Shown: positions 24,428 to 35,020 of the stretch, one piece after another
How positions within the stretch are numbered: position 1 is the first letter of the stretch
Layout: each line of letters begins with the position of its first letter
DNA from: Paramecium pentaurelia
Taxonomy: Eukaryota; Ciliophora; Oligohymenophorea; Peniculida; Parameciidae
Assembly: GCA_905183005.1 (NCBI GenBank)
Contig: CAJJDO010000143.1
Location: forward strand, 1 to 64,000
DNA: 64,000 nucleotides
Reading direction: 5' to 3'
Program-made: the position numbers and the translations under genes
The notes under the pieces: generated by a model
What the model saw: the letters and a program-made list of their open reading frames with translations, nothing else
What the model was told of the DNA's origin: nothing
The model's database searches: none

Positions 24428-26429
24428 ATGATTTAAAGTTAGTCATATCAATACCGCTATGGATCTGAACCTCTTCATGGCATAGCGAAGAGTTTAAATT
24501 TACCTATCTAATTTGAATATGTTCAAGAAATTTGCATATTTGAACAATTAATAAAATTAGTTTAGATTTCAGAAAAACTTGATAATTATAGCAAATATTT
24601 CACAAATTCATTTAATTAATTAGAATAGCTCAAACCATTTTATTAAACTATTTCATCATCTTTTAATTAAGGAGTTGACAAGAAAAATGAAATTTGTGAA
24701 CATTGTAATCATATCTAAAATTTTATTATCCATAATTAATTCAAATACTTAGAACATGATAAATTATTATCTGTATCAGACATGCTATTAGTAGAATTAT
24801 TAGAGATAGTTTCAAATATGTATCCAAATATACTCTATAATAATTATCAAATTTTGTATTAATATATTGCAAGAGTTTTATCCAATAATGTTTTGTAGAA
24901 TTACTATTTTAATGTTGATTTTATGATGAAGGATTTCTCACCCAATATTAAGAATGTTTAAAATATTTTAAAAGGAATTATATCAACGAATTTATCAACT
25001 TTCCATGATTTTGCATAATGTTAAGGGATATTGTATAGATACAAGGAAGATGGTAAATAATTTCCAGATAATTGTCCAGTTAGCTTGTTTCCATTATATG
25101 TATAATACTAATTTATGTTTATATTAGATAAATTATGATATTATAAATGATTTAAAGAAAAAAACTATTTTATAGTAAAAAGTAGTTGCCAAGATGGGTA
25201 TGGATTTTGAATGGTATACAAGTATTTTGGGTAGATTAGCAAAACATGATGAATTTATTAGAAGAATGATTTCAATATAAGGAAAAGTAGAAAAATCATA
25301 AACAAAATGTCCATATACAATATGTATTGTTAGAAATGATTTTTTACATCATGCTTCTTTGAATTAATGGATGTAGGTAGAATATAATTGCATAGCCATA
25401 AGTTTTGGATTCATTTCAGATAGAGTTTAGAAATATCATTCTCTCTTATTTGATTCTTATTATAAGTAAATAAGAGAAAATTATAAATTATAAGTGAAAT
25501 AAGATTTAAATCATGATATTATGGTTGATGCATTACATAAAGCTTATGAATTGTATAATAATAAAAATGCAATTGTTTTAATAATAACAGCAGAATTTGA
25601 AGGAAATGTATATGATTAGAGATACATTGAAAAAGGATTAGCGAAATTAGGAATTTTAAGTAAAAGAACTACTTTTTTAAAATTAATTGGTAATATTACA
25701 TCAGAAAATGGAATTCTAAGAGCTTTTGGACAAGAAATAGCATTAGTATATTTTAGAACTGGATATACTTTTGATTAATATGAAAATGAAGTATATATAT
25801 TATATTATTTCAGGAATGTTGGAACATAAGAGAAATGATTGAATTAAGTAAAGCACTTAAATGTCCAAGTTTAAATACATAATTAGTGAATTTTAAGAAA
25901 CTTTAATAAATTTTATTAGATGAAACTTAAATTTAGAAATTCTTAAACAAAGATGAAGCTAAATTAATAAGTGAAAACTATTGTAAGATTTGGGGTTTTG
26001 ATCATGAAGATTAACATGAAAAAGTAATTTGGTTTATTTTAATATTATTAGTTAATAGAAATGATCAAATAGAATCCTCATGATTATGTCTTAAAACCAT
26101 AAAGAGAAGGAGGAGGAAACAATTATTATGATGATTAAATAATTCCTGAATTATAAAAATTGACACCTGAATAAAGAACTGAATTTATTGTAATGGAAAG
26201 AATTAAACCTATTCCTCGTATTGGATTCATGATGAGAAGAGGATAATTAGATATTTAAGCTGTAATAAGTGAAATCAGTGTTATTGGATATTTTATAAAT
26301 GATGGAGAAAAGATATTAGTGAATGAAGTAGGTGGTTATTTAGTTAGAACAAAAAGATACTTAGATAATGAAGGAGGAGTAGCAGCAGGTTATGCAGTAG
26401 TTGACTCTTTTATGGTATCTGATAGTTGA
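24428..26429 (+). CDS. GSS: glutathione synthetase with an N-terminal extension
   Basis: The GSS part is clear from about 24923 (MMKDF) to TGA 26427-26429. It has NCPVSLFPLY (human FTLFP), a 28-nt intron, KMGMDFEWY, VEYNCIAISFG, YDQRYIEKGLA, ALVYFRTGY and the ATP-grasp motif LKPQREGGGNNYYDD. It also has ERIKPIP and ends GVAAGYAVVDSFMVSDS (alanine/glycine-rich loop). Two further introns (23 and 28 nt) keep frame. It joins gamma-Glu-Cys and Gly using ATP in the cytosol. The same frame stays open upstream to ATG 24428, adding 165 residues (MIQSQSYQYRYGSEP..., with CEHCNH) absent from usual GSS. Either this is a fused extension or translation starts at 24923; there is no TGA between. Confidence 0.9.
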
Positions 26430-26524
26430 TTGATGATTAATTATTAAGTAATTATTTTGATAATTGATGTTATTTCTTTAAAAGCAAACAAATATTATTA
26501 TTAATAAAGATCACAACAAATCTG

Positions 26525-28119
26525 TCAATAGAGTTTCGAAAGTTTTAAAATTTATCTAATTTAATTAATATATATATATTATACATGAGCATGATCGTAT
26601 TCACTAAAAGCTTCTTACAATTCATTTTCTCTTGATTTATAGAGATTTACTAATGTTTGTAAAAGAAGAAATTTTTTAACTGTTGCATATAGATTGAAAA
26701 TGGTTTCAATATTTTGAGAAGTCAACAACTAAGTCCTATCTACTGAAATAACTAAAAACTCTTAAAAATCCATTTTATCCTTAAGGGAAAGTAAATTAAA
26801 AAGAGAATTAATTTACTCTTCTTTATCAGGATATAAGCTTAAACATTCATTCTTTGATATTTTTCCATCATAATCTACATCCAGGTTCTAAAATACCTTT
26901 TAATATTTGATCTTCTATTCTTCAAATTAATTAATAAATAATAACAATAAACATTATTGTAGAACACTTATTTTTTGTAATTTTTAATTTCTTTTCAATA
27001 TTTTATCAAATTCTTCCATTTCATTAGTCTTTGGTAGAAATTAATCTTTTAATGCTTCTTAAAGTGCTATTCTTTTTTCAGGAGTAATATGTAAAAACTT
27101 TTCTAAAAATTCTTTAATTTATGAATTATCAAGATGCAAATGTTTTTTTATTCTAACTTATTCTATTTCTTTAATAATATCTTAAGCATTTGTTGCCTTA
27201 AAATATCTACCACAAATAAGATTATGTGCTATCATTCCTACAGCCCAAATATCTCTTTCTTTTGTATAAATAGTTGAATCCAATGTACATTCAGGTGCTA
27301 CATATTCAGCATCATGATTAGTAGGTTCATGTCTTATAAAAATACTTTAAATATCAACCAATTTAACTAAATCATTATTTCTTTCAAAAGCCCCTAACCA
27401 TAATGCTCCATGTATTAAATTTTTACTATGCAAATAACATACTATCTCTATGATTTATTTTAAAATGCTAGCTTATTTTTCAGGAGATTCTAAATATGAA
27501 ATTGGAACTCCCTATGCACATTCTTTTATAACTATATATTAAGATTTGTCCTCCAAAATTTCTATAACATTTGTTATATTTGGATGTTGCTAAACACATA
27601 ATTATTATCTAATATTACCAATTAACATCTCAATAATTCATCAACATAGAATTTAGTGATTTATGTGTTTTCCAAAATATCTGCGTAATGTAATTTACCT
27701 GTCATATTATGTTGAACAAGAATGCTTCCTCCAGGAATTTTAGAGAAACTATTTTTCTTACTTTATTGAACAGAATAAAATTTAGAAAAGGCTACTTTCT
27801 TTACTGTAGCATTCATTTTAAAAGTTGTTTTATGTTTACATGTTCTTACCTGATCTTACTCAAGATTTTTTAAATCAACCATAGGAGTTGAAAATCTACT
27901 TTTAAGAGCCTAATCACTCGATGCACTATTGAATTGAAATTGTTAACTTCTTAAAGATTGTCTTTATGAACTTGCTGGTGTCTTTTTCTCTACAATAGCA
28001 CTTTTGGGTTGATAATTTTATGATTTTCTTGAATTTTCAAGATTATCATTGTTAGGGATTTGGATTTCAAGATTTGGTTTTTTTTATTATGTTTTTTTGG
28101 TTCCTTGACAAGTTCCCAT
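26525..28119 (-). CDS. CDPK-like protein with a catalytically dead kinase domain
   Basis: ATG 28117-28119 to TGA 26525-26527. MGTC at the start suggests myristoylation and palmitoylation, followed by a ~110-residue Lys/Ser/Gln-rich leader. The kinase-like domain has the APE and helix F marks (EYVAPECTLDS, ERDIWAVGMIAHNLICG) and the final Arg region (PEKRIALQEAL). The catalytic loop, expected as HRDLKPEN, reads LIHGALWLGA, and the DFG position reads VDIQS, so it lacks both the catalytic Asp and the Mg-binding Asp. The C-terminal part has at least one EF-hand-like loop (DYDGKISKNE). It looks like a calcium-binding pseudokinase, possibly scaffolding; that role is inference. Confidence 0.82.
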
Positions 28120-28343
28120 TAATATTATTATTTTAAGAAATTAGCATAATTAATATCTTAAATAAAAGAATTTTATGTTGAATTAGAAAATGTAAAAGAT
28201 AAATTAATGTGACATATCGGTGTATATTTTACTACATTTTATGGATTATATATAATAGTGTTTATAATAATAATAAATTATTAAAATAAATTAATATAAA
28301 TAAAACAATAACAATCTAAAGATGAATTATAATACACAACAAT

Positions 28344-30174
28344 TCACCAACTTTGTATGATTTTTCTTATATGATCATGTTCCTTTATTTTTTTTTCAAG
28401 TAATGCCTTTGCAAGTTCCATAAGATGAAAATATTATTGAAAATTAAATTCAGGATGTTTATTTTTAACTAATTTAACAGCCCAACTATCAAATAAAAGA
28501 AGCACATCAGAAATATCACTAATAGCAAATGTATTTGTATAAAGATTGCGATTTTTGGGTTATCCAGGAAAAGCCAATATTAAATGAAGTAAGGTTACAC
28601 CTAAAGCATAAAATTCATCCATTTTATCATATTCCTTATTAATTTAAGAATTTGCTGTTGCATAACCACTAGTGCCTGAATTAATAGTATTTCTTGATTT
28701 AATAGAGTTTAGATCTTAGTCATTTAGTTTTTCATCTGTTATAATAGATAATTTGGATTCCCTTACATCTTTTCCTTAATCAAAATCAGCTAACATAACT
28801 TGAAGTTGACAATCAATTCCATATGTAACAAAGATATTTTCAGGTTTAAGATCTCTATGTACAATACCTCTTTTGTGTATGTATTCTAATCCATCCATGA
28901 TTTACAACATAATAGTTTTGATTTATTCTATTTTTTCTTTACAATTCATTGGATTTAGATAATAATAAGCATAATTGAGTAAATCATTAGTTTAATGTTT
29001 AAGTCCAGGATAAGAACAATATTCAGACATCAAATAAAGTGAGTAGCCTGATTCTTCTTCTTCTATCCACCAATCATAGAGAGTTAAAACATTTGGATGG
29101 TTGAGTTTAGATAAAATTTTAGCTTCTCTAATTTTTCTTTAATCATTTGTAATTTCTGATAGATTTACTGTTGAAAATACATCAAAAAAGGAAATTACAT
29201 TTGAAGCTAATTAAGACTATATAATAGAAATTAATTAATTATACTTTTTTAACTGCATAAATTTGATCATCTTTTATTCTATAAACAAAAAAGATTTAAA
29301 CTCCAGATTTGAGTTCATTTTCATTTGTTTTTTGTAAGATTAGGAATTACTTTTTAAAGTAATCTTTTTTTATAAATTCTTATTTAAGCCAATTAGTTTG
29401 ATGACATAGAGGTAAACTTCTTTTCAATTAATTTTCTACTTCACCCTCATTTTAGGATATTGTCTTTGAACCTGCACTATTTTGTTTAAATTACTCTTTT
29501 TCTGATTTCTATTTAGTCAATATAGGTGATGTGAATTCTGGACTTGATTTGCTGGATTTGTTCCGTTCATCAATTGAAAAATAATTGGCTATAATTTTTA
29601 GATCTTCTTTATTAAAATTCAAATTTATCTATCTATTGTCTAAACAACTTGATATAGATTAATGGACATAGATGAATATTGTTGATTTTAATTACCCTGT
29701 TGATGTAATGAAACCAATATTCATATCTGAATAGAAAAGTCTCATCAATTATTATTGTTCTTTCTAATATCATAATCATTGATACTTGCCATTGTTCTTT
29801 ATCTTAAATCTTCTAAGCTTTTATGAGAATCTTTTATACACCTTTGTACATTGCTTTTTCCATCAAAAATTAAAGATGCGGATCTTATTCACTTATATAT
29901 TTATCCTTTCTAATCTAACAGATAACAATAAACTCTGAAAATATATTTTTCTCTTCTGAACTTAAAAACTCTAATTTATTTCTATAATCCAATTCCTAAT
30001 TCAATTGATATTAATACTTACCAACAAAGCTTCCAACCCTCCCTATTCCTACCTATCTACTACAGTGTTAGAGAATCTTTTATCATCATCTGTCTATTCA
30101 TTTATGAATGTTTAATCTCCTTCTGTAAATTTTTGATCATCTTCTTATTTATTGAGATGCTCTCCTTAATTCAT
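28344..30174 (-). CDS. PEK/GCN2-like protein kinase, divergent
   Basis: ATG 30172-30174 to TGA 28344-28346. The N-terminal ~270 residues are acidic and Gln-rich without a recognised domain. The kinase domain starts near 29345 with YRIKDDQIYAVKK, then NHPNVLTLYDWWIEEEE and YLMSEYC. This resembles the eIF2-alpha kinase family, which has NIVRYYxAWIE and an LYIQMEYC-type hinge. The catalytic loop is intact (GIVHRDLKPENIF). The metal motif is ADFD instead of DFG, and the APE region is altered (GTSGYATANS). Introns include a 28-nt one after AVKK. Activity is plausible but the DFD change is unusual. Naming is tentative. Confidence 0.75.
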
Positions 30175-30765
30175 ATTATTATAATTTAAATTATTAAATG
30201 TCTGAAAATCAAGATAACAAAATTGAATTATATTGTTGGATATCCTCATAAATATTAATTGTTGTTTTGGCAATTATATTGGGTTGTTGTCATTATATTG
30301 AAAGACGCAAATTCAAAAACAAAGTATAAAATCTTTTGAGAAGTTTAGTTGATTGATTTTAGAGATATCAGAGATACACATCAATACAAATATAACCAAA
30401 TAGATCCAATATTAGCACCACTTAATGGATGAATGAATAAAAGAACATGACTTTTATGTTAAATTTCATTATTATAAAAGTAAAATATTTCTTATGTGAT
30501 TTATTACAAGATATAGAATATATTTATTATAAAATTTGTATACTTTTGTTTATAACATAATAATTATTAATATATAACCATATGTAAAGATACACACATC
30601 TTTCAGTTGATGCCAATAACATTCTCACAATCTTTAATCATTTATTAATCCATTCTAATCTAATTATATGTGTAAGATAACAATAAATTTAGTCTAATAT
30701 AGATATTACAAATGGTTAAAAAGGGAGGTTGGATTTGAATTTAATATTAATAATAATATAATCGA
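30175..30765. other. divergent intergenic region
   Basis: About 590 bp between the start of the PEK-like kinase (minus) and the start of the pyruvate carrier (plus). It is AT-rich with no coherent frame seen; it presumably holds both promoters. Confidence 0.55.
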
Positions 30766-31127
30766 ATGGCTAGCAAATTTTCAGGAATCTTTTGGACTTG
30801 GGTGCATTCTTCAACTGGCCCTAAAACTACACATTTTTGGGCTCCAGTATGCAATTGGTTTTTCCCAATTTAAGCCTTATATGATTGGAATAGAGATCCT
30901 GCAAAAATTAGCAAAGAAATGCAATGTGTTTTAGTTTGTATAAATCTCTTAAATAATTAGGTTATTCATCATTATTTATGAGATGGGCACTAAGAATATC
31001 TCCTCAAAGCTACATTCTATTTTGCATGCATCTGTTTAATGCTACTCTATAGGGAAGATTATTAATTAGAAGATTAATGTGGGAATCAAGTTAATAAAAA
31101 GCCATAGAAGACAAACCAACTAATTGA
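30766..31127 (+). CDS. MPC2: mitochondrial pyruvate carrier 2
   Basis: ATG 30766 to TGA 31125-31127; removing one 23-nt intron (GTATAAATC...AATTAG, near 30939-30961) leaves 112 codons plus stop. The sequence has WTWVHSSTGPKTTHFWAPVCNW, matching the MPC signature HPAGPKTIFFWAPxxKW, then DPAKISKEMQC (MPC RPAEKLS) and MRWALRISPQSYILFCMHLF (MPC WSRYSLVIIPKNYxLFxVNF). These are the two to three inner-membrane helices of the carrier. Length fits MPC2. It imports pyruvate into mitochondria as a heterodimer with MPC1, which is not in this window. Confidence 0.92.
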
Positions 31128-31196
31128 TTGTCTATTTAGAGAATTTCATATATAAATAAATATTATATATATATATATAAATAAATAAATAAAATA

Positions 31197-32156
31197 ATGC
31201 AAACTGATTTAGACAAATCAATAGAAAAATTAAAGAATGGAGAATTATTGAAGGAAAAAGATGTCAAACAATTATGTGCAAAAATAAGAGAAATCTTTAT
31301 TGAAGAAGGAAATGTTTAAAGAATTGATCCTCCAGTTATTGTAGTAGGAGATATTCATGGATAATTATATGATTTATTTGAAATTTTCAAATAATCAGGA
31401 GAAGTTGGAGATTAAAATTATCTATTCTTAGGTGATTATGTTAATAGAGGATTTCATAGTATAGAATCAATTTGTTTACTTTATGCATTAAAAATAAAAA
31501 ATCCTGATAAAATTACATTATTAAGAGGTAATCATGAATCTAGAATTCTTACTCAAACATTTGGATTATATGATGAAGCTATGAGGAAATATGGTTCATT
31601 AAATATTTGGAGATATTTAACTGAATCTTTTGATTATATGCCATTATCTGCATTAATTGATGAGAAAATATGGTGTGTACATGGAGGAATAGCTTAAGAT
31701 GCTAAATTATTAGATGATGTATGATATTATTGTTATAAAATATATTAGGTAAGAGCATTAAATAGATTATCAGAGATTCCAGATAATGGTGAGATATGTG
31801 AATTACTTTGGAATGATCCAAATGAATAAGAATTAAAAGGATTTGGTGAAAGTAAAAGAGGAGTGGGTAAAGAATTTGGTTAAGATGTGTTTACATAATT
31901 CTTATAAACTAATAATTTAAGTTGTGTACTTAGAGCACATTAAGTAATAATGGAAGGATATCGTAGTATATACAAAGATTAATTAAAAACTATCTTTTCT
32001 GCTCCTAATTATTGTTATAGATGTGGTAATTCAGGAGCTGTTTGTGAAGTTAGTGATAAATTGGAGATGAGAGCTAAAATATTTTAAGCAAGTGAAAATT
32101 AAATGAAGAATGCTCAAACAAAGATTTGGAATTAGAATCCAGATTATTTTTTATGA
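31197..32156 (+). CDS. PP2A catalytic subunit
   Basis: ATG 31197 to TGA 32154-32156. Removing a 30-nt intron after LLDD leaves 309 residues, the same length as animal PP2A-C. Metal and phosphate motifs are present: GDIHGQ, GDYVNRG, RGNHESR, HGGI, RAHQVIMEGY and SAPNYCYRCGN. The protein ends NPDYFL, matching the carboxyl-methylated TPDYFL tail of PP2A. This tail and the YCYRCGN motif separate it from PP1. The near-invariant GDxVDRG has Asn instead of the second Asp (DYVNRG), an odd substitution beside the active site. It dephosphorylates Ser/Thr as the core of a heterotrimer. Confidence 0.93.
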
Positions 32157-32341
32157 ATTCTATATATATATTTATCTAAAAATTAAGAATATCAATAACT
32201 TAATTTGATATTTTTATTTTTAGAAAACTAATTACTGATCAAAATATATTTAAATACTTAATTCTGAATGAATTCTGATTTGATTCTATAAATATTAAAT
32301 ATTTTACAATCAAGATCATTAATATAATATTCCTATTTTCA

Positions 32342-34194
32342 ATGCCACCAAAAAAATCAACTGCTAAAGTTACTAATTCACCTCCACCAACAACTAGAGC
32401 AACTAGATCTAAAAAGATTGATAAAGCAGAGGATAAAAAATAGTATTAATCATTTATAGCATTTCTAGAGATATAATTGATAAAGCTATAAAAGATATAT
32501 CAAAATCAAATGATAAAGATGTAAAAACCAATCTTTCACCACAAAAAGATTCAAAAAAATCAACTTCTCCATCTCCAATTAAAAATATTTAAGATGGTTA
32601 AAAGAAAGATGATACTTCAAATATAATTAAAAGTAAGATAAGTGCACCTGTAGATGAATATTTTGATGATTAAGAGAATTATGAAGTATTTGAAGAGAAT
32701 GGTAAAATTTATGATTGCATGATGAATTAAACCAATATTATGGGTGATAATAATAACAACAAATTTTATGTTGTTTAATTGTTAAAAAAGAAAGATAAAG
32801 GTAATATATCATTTGTATATTTTTAGACTTTTTTTATTTATATACAAGATGGGGTAGAGTAGGTGTTGAAGGTTAATCTGCAAAATAATCTTTTTTAAAA
32901 GCTGAATCTGCAAAAAAAGGTTATGAAAGTAAAGTGAGATAAAAAAGTGTAAAAGGTGAATATAGAGTTTTGGAAAGGGATTATAGTGGAGAACAAGATC
33001 CAAAAGAATTAGAGAGATTGGAGAAACTTAGAGAAGATAAAGAGAAGGAATCATATAGTAAAAGCAATTTACATTAAAAAATAAAAGATTTAGTTAGATT
33101 AATTTTTGATATGAAGATGATTAATAATTAGATGAAAGAGTATTATTAATCTATATATATTTAATTAGTATTGGTTATGATGCCAAGAAAACACCTTTAG
33201 GAAAATTAGCTGTTTCAACTATAAAGAAAGGATTTGATGTTCTTAAACAAATATCAGAGGAATTATAAAATAAACTTCCTGATTAAGTAGTTTTACAAAG
33301 ACTTTCAAGTGAATTTTATAGTTAAATCCCTCATGATTTTGGATATTTAAGAGCTCCTGTTATTGATACTCCTAAAATGGTTAAAAATAAATTAGATATG
33401 TTGGAATCAATTTAACACATATAAATTGCTACAAAGATTTTAGAAGAAAATTCAGATGATTCAAATGCTATTGATGAAAATTTCAAAAAATTAGGAATAA
33501 ATATGTAATTCTTAGAACCTACAGATGAAAAAGTCTAGACTATTAAATAATTTGTAGCAAACACACATTGTGATACTCATAGAGAATATGGATTAGAAGT
33601 CCTTGATGTTTTTGAATTGTAAAAAGATCAAGATGATAATCGATTCAAAAAAGATTTAGGCAATAGAATGTTACTATGGCATGGATCAAGACTTACAAAT
33701 TTTGTAGGTATTCTAAGTTAAGGATTAAGGATTGCACCTCCAGAAGCTCCAGTTACTGGTTATATGTTTGGAAAAGTAATTTTTAAGTTTAATCAATATA
33801 GGGTGTTTATTTTGCAGATATGGTTTCTAAATCAGCTAATTATTGTGCAGTCTCAAGATAAAATAATACAGGATTGATATTATTATGTGATGTAGCTTTG
33901 GGAAATCCAAATGAGAAATTTTATTCAGATTATTATGCTAACTAATTGCCTGAAGGTAAACACAGTACTTGGGGAAGAGGTAGAACAATGCCTAATCCAT
34001 CTGAAAACATTCCATTCCCAGGTATGCCAGAAGTCAAAGTACCTATTGGGAAAGGAGCTGCTTCTGGTGTTCCTAATGTAATAATATATCTTATATTTAT
34101 TTAGACATCTTTATTGTATAATGAATTTATTGTTTATGATGTTGCTTAAATAAGATTGAAGTATTTAATCAAGATGAAATGGAATTATAAATGA
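32342..34194 (+). CDS. poly(ADP-ribose) polymerase, PARP1/2-type
   Basis: ATG 32342 to TGA 34192-34194 with several 25-27 nt introns. Domain order: a basic Ser/Lys/Pro-rich tail (about 110 residues), a WGR domain (YTRWGRVGVEGQ), a helical regulatory domain (about 33110-33500, LISTY-like ISIGYDAKKTPLGKL) and the ADP-ribosyltransferase domain. The catalytic H-Y-E set is present: LLWHGSR, GVYFADMVSKSANYC and LLYNEFIVYDVAQIRLKYL. The order without zinc fingers or BRCT is like PARP2/3. It should attach ADP-ribose to nuclear proteins after DNA damage, using NAD+. The acceptor Glu is intact, so polymerising activity is likely. The next gene starts only 35 bp downstream. Confidence 0.93.
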
Positions 34195-34229
34195 GATCTT
34201 GTGTGTATTTTATTAATTAAATTTAACAA

Positions 34230-34979
34230 ATGTTATAAATATTTTTAGTAATTAACATACTATTTGCAAGAAGAGTAAATGAATTAGGTTAATTATTAAC
34301 AAGAGATTAATTACCAGTTGGAGTCATTTTGACAATATCATATGATAAATTATAGGTTGTTTGTAATGAGCAAGGATATTTCCTCTTAAAGTAAGAGAAG
34401 TTTGAAGTTGATGTGCTTGGTTTATTCAAATAGACATTTTATCCAAGTCCTCTTTAAAATACATTCATCATTGATAATAACAAAACTACAATACTTTAAA
34501 TAAGTGGATTTGTAAATCAATCAGCCAATCTTACTTTAAATGTAAATTAACCTCTGAATTTGAAATAAAGAGAATATGAAATTAAAGGATAATTCACAAT
34601 AAAAATAGATATTATGAAATTGCTGGTTTATTCAGCTAAGGTATTGGTATCTGCTGACTCTTTCAAAAACAATTCATAAGTGATTTATCTCTATGGTTCA
34701 TATCAATATGATTTAGGAATTATTGAACTAATTCCTGTAGAAATAGATGTTAAACTAAAATTTAATTTCAATTTTGATACTGAATGTTATTTAATGTGTA
34801 CCAAATATAATGGTAAATTGTATGTTTTATAAAATCATACATAAGAAGAGACAATAGAATTTAATGGAAAATTATTTGATGAATGGCCATAGTAATGTCT
34901 TTTATATTCTGATATTGGATAAGCAAAATTGTTAGAATTGGATGGACCAATATCAGATTTAACCAGACATCATTTATGA
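34230..34979 (+). CDS. small secreted or lumenal protein, unknown
   Basis: ATG 34230 to TGA 34977-34979, 249 residues, no intron. An in-frame ATG at 34191 overlaps the PARP stop and is less likely. The start MLQIFLVINILFARR looks like a signal peptide. The rest is rich in beta-type alternation (for example VILTISYDKLQVV, TLNVNQPLNL, IDVKLKFNFNFD) with two Cys (ECYLMC) and an N-glycosylation pattern (NHT, NQS). I do not recognise a family. It may be an extracellular or lumenal beta-sandwich protein. Confidence 0.7.
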
Positions 34980-35020
34980 AGAATGTTACAAGTTATAATA
35001 TATTAATAATATAAAAAAAT

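Noticed and set aside
31160..31196. TA-repeat before the PP2A gene as a regulatory element
   Set aside because: (TA)n and A/T runs are everywhere between genes here; nothing marks this one as functional.
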